The notes under the pieces were generated by a model. That model saw only the letters and a program-made list of their open reading frames with translations, had not been told where the DNA came from and did no database searches. DNA of 64,000 nucleotides, from assembly GCF_009770985.1 (NCBI RefSeq), contig NZ_WSRW01000001.1, forward strand, positions 1,178,001 through 1,242,000, read 5' to 3'. The position numbers and the translations under genes are program-made. Origin of the DNA: Mucilaginibacter lacusdianchii (GTDB lineage Bacteria > Bacteroidota > Bacteroidia > Sphingobacteriales > Sphingobacteriaceae). Each line of letters begins with the position of its first letter. Position 1 is the first letter of the stretch. Shown in pieces: positions 16,553 through 25,214 of the stretch.

Positions 16553-17677
16553 TTGATGAGTTATAATCCGCAACTTAACCTTCATTTATCCCAAGGAGAG
16601 ATATTTCTAGACAAATCAAAAAACAATAATTATTCTGATGTTGCGAAAAAACAGTATCAGAATAAATTATTTGATGTTTTTAGTAAAATAAAAAGCTCTA
16701 TCGTTGATAATCTTGATCAAACGGTGATATTCGAAAAGCAAGAGCATTTAAACTTCATTTTCAGAAGTTTAGAATTCTTGAAAGATAGTACTTTAAATTC
16801 TATTCCATTTGAGGTTGTAAGTTGCCTAAATATGGCTATGAATGATTGGGTGGATGGTAATGATTATATCATAGTTACAAGTCTTAACAATAATGTACAT
16901 GCATATAGTTACGACCCTTCCTTGGCTTTTGAAGATTTGTTATATAAATCCATCGAGGCTAATTATGGGGTAGTATTTGAAAAGAAGCTAGTGCAAATCA
17001 ATCTACCACTGATTCTATCAAGAGATTACTTTTCCTCAGTTGTATTGTACCATGAACTTGGGCACTTCGTTGACCTTCGCTATGGCATTTCACAAAAAAT
17101 TGCTCTCTTTTTATTAGGTCAATCGCAAAGTGAATGGGATAAATACAACAAATATTTGCCGATACCACAAAACGTTCAGTATCAGTCTGTTCTTGAAAGT
17201 CATATTGCTGAATATTTTTGCGATATTTTTGCATCACAGTACATTGGGACGACGTCCAATCTATACTTAAAATATCTCACAAAAAACTCCTCAAGTGTCT
17301 CATATACACATCCCTCAACTACAAACAGAATCCAAGCGGTAGATGACTTCATTTCAAATACATCCAACCCTATTGTAGATAAAATCAAAGAATATACTTT
17401 ACAAATTTCCAATAGAGAGTTAAAAACACGATTTACAAACCTTACTTCTGAAGATTTTTACAATTTCATTCCGGTTGAGGCAAATTCGGCAGAAGATGTA
17501 CATGGAATATTCCAGTATGCTTGGAATATATGGCTTAATGGAACAGATGACTTTGTGAACAAATCGAAGGTCAAATCTGGATTATCAAGTGATAGGGTAT
17601 ATAAAATCTTAAACAATCTAATTGAAAAGTCAATTGGAAATTATTTCATATGTTTAGACTGGAAGTCGACAATATAA
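16553..17677 (+). CDS. HExxH zinc metallopeptidase-like protein
   Basis: This 374-residue protein has no signal peptide or membrane helix, so it is probably cytoplasmic. The zinc motif HELGH is at about residues 167-171, and HIAEYFCDIFASQY about 50 residues on supplies a glutamate (near 219) and aspartate in the gluzincin pattern. The rest is unrecognised. It is not like the ImmA/IrrE peptidases usually found next to XRE genes, as it is longer and its motif is central. It lies one base upstream of the deaminase-fold gene, suggesting that the two are made together; the peptidase may cleave a host or partner protein when triggered (inferred). Confidence 0.7.
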   Translation: MMSYNPQLNLHLSQGEIFLDKSKNNNYSDVAKKQYQNKLFDVFSKIKSSIVDNLDQTVIFEKQEHLNFIFRSLEFLKDSTLNSIPFEVVSCLNMAMNDWVDGNDYIIVTSLNNNVHAYSYDPSLAFEDLLYKSIEANYGVVFEKKLVQINLPLILSRDYFSSVVLYHELGHFVDLRYGISQKIALFLLGQSQSEWDKYNKYLPIPQNVQYQSVLESHIAEYFCDIFASQYIGTTSNLYLKYLTKNSSSVSYTHPSTTNRIQAVDDFISNTSNPIVDKIKEYTLQISNRELKTRFTNLTSEDFYNFIPVEANSAEDVHGIFQYAWNIWLNGTDDFVNKSKVKSGLSSDRVYKILNNLIEKSIGNYFICLDWKSTI

Positions 17678-17678
17678 A

Positions 17679-18299
17679 ATGAGCGGTTTTATTTCAGGAA
17701 ATACTATTCAAGGCTTGATTGATAAGGGAGAATTAGTGATTCGTCCTTTACTTGATTCATCTCAAGTAACTAATATAGGAGTAGATTTTAGATTAGGTTG
17801 TAATTTCTTAGTCTCAACACAAGGCAGAGAGGCATTTATAAATACGTCTTTAAATGATGAATTTGGAGAAGGACATCGTGACATCAAAATGTTTTTCCAA
17901 GAAACTAGGAGACAACTTGGGGAAACATTTATTCTTTATCCAAATCAAACGGTATTGGCAAGTAGCTTAGAGTACGTAAAACTTCCTAATGATTACCTTT
18001 TAACACTTTATATGCGAAGTTCATACTCAAGGTTAGGTTTGACTGTGTCAACTACTGTCCAGCCTGGGTACTGTGGGTGCTTATCGATTGAACTTACAAA
18101 CAATAACAATAATCCAATAAATTTAACTGTAGGCGCCAGAATCTTTCAAGGTGTTTTCTTGATTTCAAATGAATCTTCAAACTACTTTGACAATAAGAGA
18201 AAATATATTTGTAGTGTTAGACCAGAGCCATCAGCAGCATTGAATGATGAGGATATTAGCGTGCTTGCTAAACTTTGGAAAAAGAAAAATAATAGATAG
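17679..18299 (+). CDS. dCTP deaminase/dUTPase-fold protein (Dcd-like)
   Basis: This 206-residue protein belongs to the dCTP deaminase/dUTPase superfamily of nucleotide trimming enzymes. The phosphate-binding motif is MRSSYSRLGL (residues 112-121), followed by STTVQPGYCGCLSIEL; E138 falls where the catalytic glutamate of Dcd deaminases lies, and a C-terminal GARIFQGVF segment corresponds to the family's last conserved strand. Deamination of dCTP or hydrolysis of dUTP is plausible. It is unlikely to be the housekeeping enzyme, because it lies on a mobile element, fused by operon to a metallopeptidase. Depleting or sensing nucleotides is a known anti-phage strategy, so a defence role is inferred. 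It is followed by a hairpin at 18534-18562. Confidence 0.78.
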   Translation: MSGFISGNTIQGLIDKGELVIRPLLDSSQVTNIGVDFRLGCNFLVSTQGREAFINTSLNDEFGEGHRDIKMFFQETRRQLGETFILYPNQTVLASSLEYVKLPNDYLLTLYMRSSYSRLGLTVSTTVQPGYCGCLSIELTNNNNNPINLTVGARIFQGVFLISNESSNYFDNKRKYICSVRPEPSAALNDEDISVLAKLWKKKNNR

Positions 18300-18533
18300 A
18301 TTTTTTCCTTTAGTTCCCCAGATTCACAACGCGTTATTCATGAAAAAGCAAGAATCTAAAACATTGCGCTTGCGTATTCTGCTAAGTAGGGCATATTAAA
18401 TTATTCAATTGCTAGCAGTAGCTTTTGAAAATACAGGTGTTCGAAAAGATTAACAATTCAAAGCCCCTTATCGATTTATTTTTTAAAGAATAAACTGTAA
18501 TCCGTTCTTAAAAAAGCAAATCTGAAGTTCCTT

Positions 18534-18562
18534 CTTAAAAGATAAGCTTGTTATCTTTTAAG
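18534..18562. terminator. Perfect 12-bp inverted repeat between convergent genes
   Basis: CTTAAAAGATAA, GCTTG, TTATCTTTTAAG forms a hairpin with 12-bp AT-rich arms between the deaminase-like gene (+) and the gene at 18599 (-). A bidirectional terminator is the simplest reading, though the low GC and lack of a U-run leave open an operator role. Confidence 0.45.
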
Positions 18563-18598
18563 TCGTGTAATGACATAAACTAAAGAAGATATTCCTGT

Positions 18599-18970
18599 TT
18601 ATTCTTCAATTACATACCCATCAACTTTCAATATTTGATGATGAACAAAATCTACTTTTGGTGCATTTTGCGTGTAATATGTAAACTTGATAGGAATTAT
18701 CGGCTCTTTGCGATTTAAGACGTATTGCCATATTTCTTTTTCGATGACCTTAAGACCAAATTTGGCAAACTCGTCGTCAAATCCTTCTTCATTATATCTA
18801 GTCTTAAAATGACTTACCCAATCGGCAAACAGGGAGCCACTAACAATAATATTTGCATATCCCCCCCATTGTTCTCCATTTTCCTCGCTTACTGTATAAT
18901 TATATTGTATTTGCCTGACATCTGCTTCGCCTTGTTTAAAGACAACATAATCTTGTATAGTAATTTGCAT
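18599..18970 (-). CDS. Uncharacterised 123-residue protein
   Basis: I do not recognise this protein. It appears to be a small soluble beta-rich protein (alternating hydrophobic strands such as MQITIQDYVVF and EPIIPIKFTYY) without signal peptide. It stands alone between the metallopeptidase/deaminase unit and the mobilization genes. It might be an immunity-type protein of the element, but nothing in the sequence proves this. Confidence 0.6.
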   Translation of the reverse strand: MQITIQDYVVFKQGEADVRQIQYNYTVSEENGEQWGGYANIIVSGSLFADWVSHFKTRYNEEGFDDEFAKFGLKVIEKEIWQYVLNRKEPIIPIKFTYYTQNAPKVDFVHHQILKVDGYVIEE

Positions 18971-19141
18971 AACTTAAATTAGTACTACTTGAGCAGAAGT
19001 ACAAGGCCAAGTAGTACTAATATATAAATTTATTTATCATTCATCTTTACGGCACTATGGTCAGCAACCACAAAGATTTTGTTGCAGCTCGATTTATTTA
19101 ATGCAATGACAACCACAGCACTTTATAAAGTTTCCTCCCTA

Positions 19142-19774
19142 TTAGTGTTTACTATGCTTATTTTTTACTTTAGATTGTTGTAATTCTTTAACCCTTTGTC
19201 TTGCCAATTCACTAGCTTGCTGCTTCTCCTTAGCCTCCCGCTGTGCAGCCGCCAAGTCCGCTGCTGCCGCTTCCAAACTATCCGCTTCGGCCATTGCTTT
19301 CTTTGGATCAGTCCGATAAGTAGTATCTGCCCATAGCGCTACATCAGCATGACTCTGTCTGACCATGAAAAACTTGTCAGCGCTCACTTTAAGCTTTTGG
19401 TTTTGAATCAGCATGGTAACAGCTATACCAACCGCAACAGCGGAACCCAATAGCAATATAGCTACCCCGCTCAATAGCCCTTTGCTCTTCAGATCCAGGT
19501 AATGCCTGACTGGTATCACCTTCGGAATGACATTGATTTTAGATTGTAATTCCTCCAGCTGCCTTTGAATTTGTTCAGCCGGGTATTGATTGGCTTTTTC
19601 ACTAATAATAGCTTTAAGCTCCGCAAACTGCGGTGAGTAATCCGGAAACTTGATTTCCCGCTTTTCCAGCTCATTAACTTTTTTGATCAGGTTATCCTGT
19701 ATTTCCTCTGTTATGCTTTTTTGTTCCTGGTTGCCCATGGTAAATTTCATTTTAGTCTGTTGATTCTTCTTCAT
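19142..19774 (-). CDS. Mobilization-associated coiled-coil membrane protein
   Basis: This 210-residue protein has a coiled-coil-like N-terminal half (residues 20-80, rich in Glu, Lys, Gln), one membrane segment near residues 98-122 (LLSGVAILLLGSAVAVGIAV) and a charged Ala/Lys/Glu-rich C-terminal tail. It starts directly at the stop of the relaxase gene, in the order seen in Bacteroidota mobilization regions, where a third gene of this kind follows the relaxase. It may tether the relaxosome to the membrane or to a helper transfer channel (inferred). Confidence 0.65.
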   Translation of the reverse strand: MKKNQQTKMKFTMGNQEQKSITEEIQDNLIKKVNELEKREIKFPDYSPQFAELKAIISEKANQYPAEQIQRQLEELQSKINVIPKVIPVRHYLDLKSKGLLSGVAILLLGSAVAVGIAVTMLIQNQKLKVSADKFFMVRQSHADVALWADTTYRTDPKKAMAEADSLEAAAADLAAAQREAKEKQQASELARQRVKELQQSKVKNKHSKH

Positions 19775-20760
19775 TAGCGCGTGTTGGTCCGTGCTTGTTT
19801 AGTGCGCCGCCGGTTACGCCCGTTTATAGCTTCATCATCTATATCATCCGCTATACTAATGTCCAGTCCGTACTCGGGATATTCCGGATGATAATCTATT
19901 GATGCCGGTTGCTGCGCCGGTGCTTGCCCTCTTGCTGGTTCAGCAGGCTGTTTATCGTCGAAGTCTTTGATGATTTGCTTTAGCTCTGCCACCATGTTCT
20001 TGGTCCGTTCGTCAGCTTCCTGCTTCTCCTGTACCTGCCGCTCGATGGTTTTCGTCAGATTGCCATAGCTTAAGCTGCGGTCGATCTCTGAACCTTTAAA
20101 CTGATAGCCATCTTTCGAAAAACTTATCCCTTGTACTTGGGTAGTGCCGCTTTTATACTTGAACAGCATATTAATGCCTTTAGCAGCCAGACGGGCTTTC
20201 AGTTCATCCAGGCTTTTGACCCTTTGGCTTTCTGCTTTGATTGTATCGAAAAGTGCATACTTAACCCTGTCAGCACCCTTCAGCTGCTGACGCTTCACGC
20301 TTTGCTTGCCCTCCGCCATAAAGAAACCATGTATTAAGGTGAGCTCTTTACAAACTTTTGCGCTCCTTCGACGCTGAAGGTTATCAGGTATGGTCTTGCC
20401 CTGGTTATCCACCCGGTTATAAATGATATGCAGATGCGGATGCTCCTTGTCATGATGCCGGACGATCAGCAACTGGGTATCCTGTATCTTCATTTTCTTG
20501 AAATACTCATAAGCTACAGATAGCATCAATTCGTCCGTAAGCTTCGGCAGGTCATTTGGGCTCCAGCTTAAGGCGATGTGTCCTACGGCTTGGCCCAACG
20601 CCGGATTCATTTTGCGCCCTATGTTGAAGTCTTGGGTGATATGCAAGACCTGGTCTGTGCGTATGCCTACAGCATCCAGGATCACTGCATCCTGCTTCAA
20701 GACGTTATACTGTACGCAGCCGCCGAAGCTTTTACCAGGCTTAGGTATTTTGGCCATCAT
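19774..20760 (-). CDS. Relaxase (MobA/MobB-type, MOBP-like)
   Basis: This 328-residue relaxase nicks one strand at oriT and leads the DNA during mobilization. The metal-binding three-histidine motif is HPHLHIIYN (H107, H109, H111, with N115), and a tyrosine at residue 18 (GGCVQYNV) is the likely nucleophile, as in Bacteroidota MOBP relaxases. The C-terminal part is charged and probably flexible. Its start overlaps the end of mobC by about 20 bases and its stop touches the next gene, so the three mobilization genes form one operon transcribed leftwards from the candidate oriT. Confidence 0.88.
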   Translation of the reverse strand: MMAKIPKPGKSFGGCVQYNVLKQDAVILDAVGIRTDQVLHITQDFNIGRKMNPALGQAVGHIALSWSPNDLPKLTDELMLSVAYEYFKKMKIQDTQLLIVRHHDKEHPHLHIIYNRVDNQGKTIPDNLQRRRSAKVCKELTLIHGFFMAEGKQSVKRQQLKGADRVKYALFDTIKAESQRVKSLDELKARLAAKGINMLFKYKSGTTQVQGISFSKDGYQFKGSEIDRSLSYGNLTKTIERQVQEKQEADERTKNMVAELKQIIKDFDDKQPAEPARGQAPAQQPASIDYHPEYPEYGLDISIADDIDDEAINGRNRRRTKQARTNTR

Positions 20761-21142
20761 GGGTAAAGAACGTATCGAGAAATTGACTGATCTTCGCCAT
20801 TAGCGCCACGCCATCACGCGCCATACTAAGCAGGCCACCACCGTTGGCTACCTTGGTAAATTGGTTCAGGTTGTTGGCCATGCCGGATAGCTCTCTCATT
20901 CGAAGCCTTTCTTCCGGGCTCAGGCGTGCTATGACTTTAGCACTAACGGCGGCGGCCCTAAACCAGTCGCTGATTTTCATACCAGCTGATTTTGCTTTAC
21001 TCTCGATCAGAAAATATTGCGTAGCACTCAGCCTGACGCGGATTGACTTTTCCATCTTTACCGCCTTGCGCGGTGCCCCGCCCCGATGTTTAGGACGGTT
21101 ACTGGCCGGCTTATTAGGGTTACTTGGTGTTGTAGATTCCAT
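20741..21142 (-). CDS. mobC: Relaxosome accessory protein MobC
   Basis: This 133-residue protein resembles MobC accessory proteins: a basic N-terminus (KHRGGAPRKAVKMEKSIRVRLS) leading into a ribbon-helix-helix-like domain, then the typical IARLSPEERLRMRELSGMANNLNQ block. It would bind oriT and help the relaxase open the nick site. I chose the ATG at 21142; the longer frame to 21277 would run through the inverted repeats of the candidate oriT and its extra N-terminus looks non-coding. It is the first gene of the mobilization operon. Confidence 0.83.
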   Translation of the reverse strand: MESTTPSNPNKPASNRPKHRGGAPRKAVKMEKSIRVRLSATQYFLIESKAKSAGMKISDWFRAAAVSAKVIARLSPEERLRMRELSGMANNLNQFTKVANGGGLLSMARDGVALMAKISQFLDTFFTHDGQNT

Positions 21143-21217
21143 AAAAATAAATTGATTAATGAGGTTGTAGATCATCACCCAAGGTGTTTCTCCTTTAGCG
21201 ACCACCGGGAGCAAAAG

Positions 21218-21283
21218 GCAAGTTTGCCCCTTTGCCCGATACGGGCTTAGGGAAGTATTTGTAGAACAAATACACAAACTTGC
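21218..21283. other. Candidate origin of transfer (oriT)
   Basis: Two nested perfect inverted repeats lie 75 bp upstream of mobC: an outer pair GCAAGTTTG (21218-21226) and CAAACTTGC (21275-21283), and an inner pair GTATTTGT (21255-21262) and ACAAATAC (21266-21273) with a 3-base loop. Inverted repeats next to mobC and relaxase genes are typical of oriT. The nick site cannot be placed from sequence alone. Confidence 0.6.
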
Positions 21284-21350
21284 TTCTTACTCACGGACAG
21301 ACAGGTCGCCGTGGTGCATGCTGATATAGAGATATAGTGCAGGCCCAATT

Positions 21351-21620
21351 TTACCTGGCATTATCTTCCAACAGCTTCATGATGTCTTCATGTTTGTAGT
21401 AAAGCAGGCCGCCGATCTTGGTGTAATGAAGTGTGCCGTTCACCCGCAAGTTTTGCAACGTGCCCGGCGAAATATTGAGCAGCTTTCTGACTTCATAACT
21501 TTTAAGCCACGGCTTATTTTGGCCTATTGCTCCAGGCTTCATGAGCTGCCGGATCTCCGTCAGCATTTCTGTTTTAAATACTTTTAAATCGTCTTTGGTA
21601 ATTAATTCATTCGCTTGCAT
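21351..21620 (-). CDS. Excisionase-like helix-turn-helix protein
   Basis: This 89-residue protein has a MerR/excisionase-type helix-turn-helix in its C-terminal half (WLKSYEVRKLLNISPGTLQNLRVNGTL then YYKHEDIMKLLE, residues 38-85). Proteins of this type are found in almost all Bacteroidota integrative elements and act as recombination directionality factors or regulators of mobilization genes. Here it is upstream of mobC on the same strand with oriT between them, and 4.6 kb from the integrase, so either role is possible. Confidence 0.8.
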   Translation of the reverse strand: MQANELITKDDLKVFKTEMLTEIRQLMKPGAIGQNKPWLKSYEVRKLLNISPGTLQNLRVNGTLHYTKIGGLLYYKHEDIMKLLEDNAR

Positions 21621-21806
21621 AATTCATATCCTCCTTGTTTTTGAGACATGCTGCGAAGAAGCAAAAAAATAGGGCGCTGCGGTGACCTCCGAAAATTTTG
21701 AGGTTAAAATATGAGTATCAAAAGCAATGTAAATGAGCTATTTAAGCATTAGACTGCAAACTATTGCAAACAGCCCAAAAGTATATGGCTGCTGTGAATT
21801 TGAGGC

Positions 21807-22586
21807 TTATAAGCCCCTTTTCTTACCGGGAGAGATGGTGAAAAGCTGGTCCTTTTTGGGAATTTCCTTGTACTTGGTTAAGTCAGCACTGTTATCCGGC
21901 GGGAAATAACGCTTGATGCTCTCAAAGCTTATCTCCTTACCTTCAATTCTAAAATACTTGGAAATCATTTTGCTCCAGATATTCAGTGTAGTCGCGTTAA
22001 CGAGTTCCTTACCATCCTCTAGTTTCAAATCGCGTATCTGTAGCAAAAGATGATAAAGTGTTCTTTGCCTTCCCTCCCTAATGTCGATGTAATCTTTGGT
22101 TTCCAGTTCCCGAAGTTTCTTGTTTTCTTCTTTGAGCTTTTTGTTCTCTGATAGGAGTTTGCTGATTTCTTCTAACTGACGCTTTATGGTTTCCTGTTCA
22201 GTGGATTGTATAAACCACTGATCTATGGTATTTAGGTAATCCAAGAATTCTTGCAACTGCAAACGGTTATTGCGTTCCTGTGCATGCTTCGAGGTGTAGC
22301 GGTTTTTGCTGACCAGCGCGGTGATCGCATCGGTGATGATTTGCTTGACGTGAACAAAGAATTCCTGTTCAACGGCATCAGGATACTTATTCAGAAAGAA
22401 TTCCAAGTGATGCTGATAGAAAGACTGATATTCATCCTGACTTTTCTTGTACAGGCGATAAAGAAAATGATTATCTTCATTACCTTTCTTCCATGGCAAT
22501 GGGAAGCCTACATCATTAGTTTGATTATTAAAGTCAAAGACTTTTCGATGTTTGAAATAATGCTTTCTCATTACTGATAGATACAA
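21807..22586 (-). CDS. Uncharacterised mobile-element protein with coiled coil
   Basis: This protein (259 residues from 22586; an ATG at residue 6 gives 254) is not assigned to a named family. It has a coiled coil at about residues 135-175 (EEISKLLSENKKLKEENKKL) and a C-terminal region (residues 178-250, NATTLNIWSKMISKYFRI... then IKRYFPPD) that vaguely resembles the C-terminal part of RteC-type regulators of Bacteroidota elements. It lies beside the excisionase-like gene. A regulatory role in mobilization or excision is a weak inference. Confidence 0.6.
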   Translation of the reverse strand: MYLSVMRKHYFKHRKVFDFNNQTNDVGFPLPWKKGNEDNHFLYRLYKKSQDEYQSFYQHHLEFFLNKYPDAVEQEFFVHVKQIITDAITALVSKNRYTSKHAQERNNRLQLQEFLDYLNTIDQWFIQSTEQETIKRQLEEISKLLSENKKLKEENKKLRELETKDYIDIREGRQRTLYHLLLQIRDLKLEDGKELVNATTLNIWSKMISKYFRIEGKEISFESIKRYFPPDNSADLTKYKEIPKKDQLFTISPGKKRGL

Positions 22587-22777
22587 TGTAAATTTAATCG
22601 AATTTATAGTAACGACTAAGTGCTTATTCAGAGCTATTAGACGTTAAAAATGCGCGTACATTTAAATAAAAAAATATTGCAGCTCAAGAGAAGTAAACTT
22701 CAAATTTTTATCGTTTTATTTTAAATTTTAGTTGCTTTATTATAAATACGTTTTATATTTGCTTTAACCTGGCAAAT

Positions 22778-23278
22778 ATGAAAACAACCGGCGCTAACCG
22801 CATCATCACCTGTATCTGGATACTTATCGGCTTATCAGCACTAAAATCTACCTATACATTAGTGAATAGCGCACTCACCTATCGCTTAAACCCTTTTATT
22901 TTTTGGCTATCTTTTCTAAACCTTGTCAGTGCCCTTATTTTGCTGAACATGAGTTTTTACATGCGCAAAATGGTAAGATCATATACCGTGAGCAACCAAT
23001 GGCAAGAGGCCAATTACGCTAAAATGAAATCTGTGGGGTACTGGGCCATAATATTGGTTCTGATCCAAACTTTTTACAGAATAGGTTATGATTGCGTTTG
23101 GGTACTGGTATCTAAAAGCCCTGTAAAAATTAATATGCTTTACCTTTTTAAACGCTTTTGTTCCATCATTTTAACAGAATCGCCGGTGTTGTGGGTACTG
23201 GCGCTCAGCATTTTCTTGTTTGCCGAACTGTTAAAAATGGCCCATGAGGTAAAAGCAGAAAACGAAGCATTTATATAA
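22778..23278 (+). CDS. DUF2975-like integral membrane protein
   Basis: This 166-residue protein has four predicted membrane helices (about residues 10-30, 40-62, 88-108 and 135-155). This and the HTH gene starting one base after its stop match the widespread DUF2975/HTH pairs, in which the membrane protein is thought to control its small cytoplasmic DNA-binding partner. The trigger is unknown. It is the first gene of a three-gene cargo cassette with the XRE protein and an S41 peptidase. Confidence 0.75.
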   Translation: MKTTGANRIITCIWILIGLSALKSTYTLVNSALTYRLNPFIFWLSFLNLVSALILLNMSFYMRKMVRSYTVSNQWQEANYAKMKSVGYWAIILVLIQTFYRIGYDCVWVLVSKSPVKINMLYLFKRFCSIILTESPVLWVLALSIFLFAELLKMAHEVKAENEAFI

Positions 23279-23279
23279 T

Positions 23280-23480
23280 ATGCCAATCATCATCAACCTG
23301 GATGTGATGCTGGCCCGGCGCAAAATGTCGTTAACGGAACTGGCACAAAAAGTTGACCTTACTATTGTTAACCTTTCGATCTTAAAAACAGGCAAAGCCA
23401 AGGGCGTACGTTTTGACACCCTGGAGGCTATTTGCAAGGCACTAGACTGTAAGCCCGGCGATATCATTGATATAGAATAA
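23280..23480 (+). CDS. Small XRE-type regulator paired with the DUF2975-like protein
   Basis: This 66-residue Cro-like protein is essentially one helix-turn-helix domain (LDVMLARRKMSLTELAQKV, then TIVNLSILKTGKAKGVRF and CKPGDIIDIE). It follows the membrane protein by one base and precedes the peptidase gene by 12 bases. Small HTH proteins of this shape (YozG-like) typically accompany DUF2975 proteins and probably regulate their own operon. Confidence 0.85.
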   Translation: MPIIINLDVMLARRKMSLTELAQKVDLTIVNLSILKTGKAKGVRFDTLEAICKALDCKPGDIIDIE

Positions 23481-23492
23481 ACCGAATTCTTT

Positions 23493-25196
23493 ATGAAAAA
23501 CCTTAAACTGACCATGGCATTTTTGTGCCTTTTAGCCACTGCTTTGTGCAAAGCGCAACCCAACGCTCCAGCCCATATGGCGGCGGCGGCTATACCGTTT
23601 AACCAGCAAAGCCTGGAAAATACCTACCTGCTTGGCCGGGTATGGGGCCTGCTTAAATATTTCCACCCCGCGGTTGCCACAGGACAAGATGACTGGGATG
23701 CTGAACTGTTTAAAAAGTTAGCCCTGGTTAATTGCAGTAACCAGGCATTTAACGAAGACCTTTCCCGTTGGATCACTTCTTTAGGCCCCACAGTACCCTG
23801 CCGTTCTTGCCAGCCGACCATTACCGATAGCTTGCTTGCCCGTAACCGCTGGATAACCAACACCTCGTTTACTAAAGAAACCAGCTCCCTGCTACGCCAG
23901 GTAATTATGAACCGCAACACCGGGAAAAACAAGTATGTGCGTATGATCAGCTTTTTTCAAAACCCCGATTTTGGTACCGAAAACGCTTACCGCACGCTAA
24001 AAGATATAGATGTAAATTACCGCCTGCTATGCTTGTTCCGTTTCTGGAACATGGTAGCGTATTACTTTCCTTATAAAGACCTGATTGGCGAGGATTGGGA
24101 TAACGCCCTTAAGGCAATGATTCCTGAATTTATAAACGCCCAAACCCCGCTGGCTTATAAACTTGCCGCCTGGCGGATGATTGACCGTATACACGATACC
24201 CACGCCAATTTATACAGTAATTACAGCGACCAGGAAATGCTGAACTTTATGGGCGGCCCCAGGCAGTTGCCGGTTATTATTCTCCGTGTAGAAGACCAAT
24301 ACGTTGTAGCGGGCCTGCGTGACAGCATTAATTATCCGCAGTTGCAGCTGGGCGACGTTATTTTAAAAATTGACGGCCAAAGCGTAACCGAACGTGCCGA
24401 AAAACTAATGCCGTATGCCTGTGCGTCAAATCAAATTACAGCTTACCGCAATGTTGGCTTGAACCTGCTCCGCAGTAAACAAGATACCATCCATTTGCAG
24501 ATTGTTCGTAAAGGAAAGCTGATCGACCTGCATGTGCCAAGTTTAAACAACCAGGAGTTTGGGCAAATGGTATTGCAGGCGGCCGCAAGGGCAGAAAAAC
24601 AACTTCCCTATCGCCTGCTCAACCCGCAAGTGGGGTATGTAAGGTTTGATATGACCCATAGCAATTTTGTTAAAGAAATGTTTGATAGTTTTAAAGCAAC
24701 TAAAGGAATGGTTGTAGATCTGCGCAATTATCCGGCGGTATCGGTAAATCACCTTTTACGCAAGTACCTCAACGAGCGCCCCGTAACCTTTGCCAAATTT
24801 AAATACACCGATACCAGCCACCCCAGCTTGTTTATTAACGAAAAGGAACAAACCTTCGGCGCCATCAATAAAAAACCTTATCAGGGCAAAGTAGTGGTAT
24901 TGGTCAATGAACAATCGCAAAGCAATGCCGAATTTGTGGCCATGGCGCTGCGGGCCTGTAAGCGGGTAGTTATTATGGGCAGCCAAACCGCCGGTGCCGA
25001 CGGAAATATTTCGCGGATTAACCTTCCCGGCGGCCTGTACACGTATTTTTCGGGCATAGGCGTTTATTACCCCGACGGTAGCGGCACCCAACGTATAGGC
25101 ATTGTACCCGACATGGAAGTAAAACCTACTCTAAAAGGCTTAAGCGAAGGCCGCGATGAATTATTAGAAAAAGCAATGACTTGGCTTGCAAACTAA
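23493..25196 (+). CDS. Secreted S41-family peptidase
   Basis: This 567-residue protein has a signal peptide (MKNLKLTMAFLCLLATALCKAQ) and should act in the periplasm or outside. A PDZ-like region lies near residues 255-320 (LQLGDVILKIDG), followed by the S41 catalytic domain with the nucleophile segment NEQSQSNAEF and MGSQTAGADG. The lysine seen in CtpA-type enzymes (SYGKG in the chromosomal gene at 55122) is missing at the equivalent place, so it belongs to the branch of S41 that uses other residues in place of the Ser/Lys dyad. It follows the DUF2975/XRE pair in one operon, so its production is probably under their control. Confidence 0.82.
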   Translation: MKNLKLTMAFLCLLATALCKAQPNAPAHMAAAAIPFNQQSLENTYLLGRVWGLLKYFHPAVATGQDDWDAELFKKLALVNCSNQAFNEDLSRWITSLGPTVPCRSCQPTITDSLLARNRWITNTSFTKETSSLLRQVIMNRNTGKNKYVRMISFFQNPDFGTENAYRTLKDIDVNYRLLCLFRFWNMVAYYFPYKDLIGEDWDNALKAMIPEFINAQTPLAYKLAAWRMIDRIHDTHANLYSNYSDQEMLNFMGGPRQLPVIILRVEDQYVVAGLRDSINYPQLQLGDVILKIDGQSVTERAEKLMPYACASNQITAYRNVGLNLLRSKQDTIHLQIVRKGKLIDLHVPSLNNQEFGQMVLQAAARAEKQLPYRLLNPQVGYVRFDMTHSNFVKEMFDSFKATKGMVVDLRNYPAVSVNHLLRKYLNERPVTFAKFKYTDTSHPSLFINEKEQTFGAINKKPYQGKVVVLVNEQSQSNAEFVAMALRACKRVVIMGSQTAGADGNISRINLPGGLYTYFSGIGVYYPDGSGTQRIGIVPDMEVKPTLKGLSEGRDELLEKAMTWLAN

Positions 25197-25214
25197 TACA
25201 AAAAGGGCTATTTG

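Noticed and set aside
16553..17677. ImmA/IrrE-type peptidase partner of the XRE gene
   Set aside because: The XRE gene is over 1 kb away behind its own stop and a separate promoter, and the peptidase is longer with a central HELGH motif.
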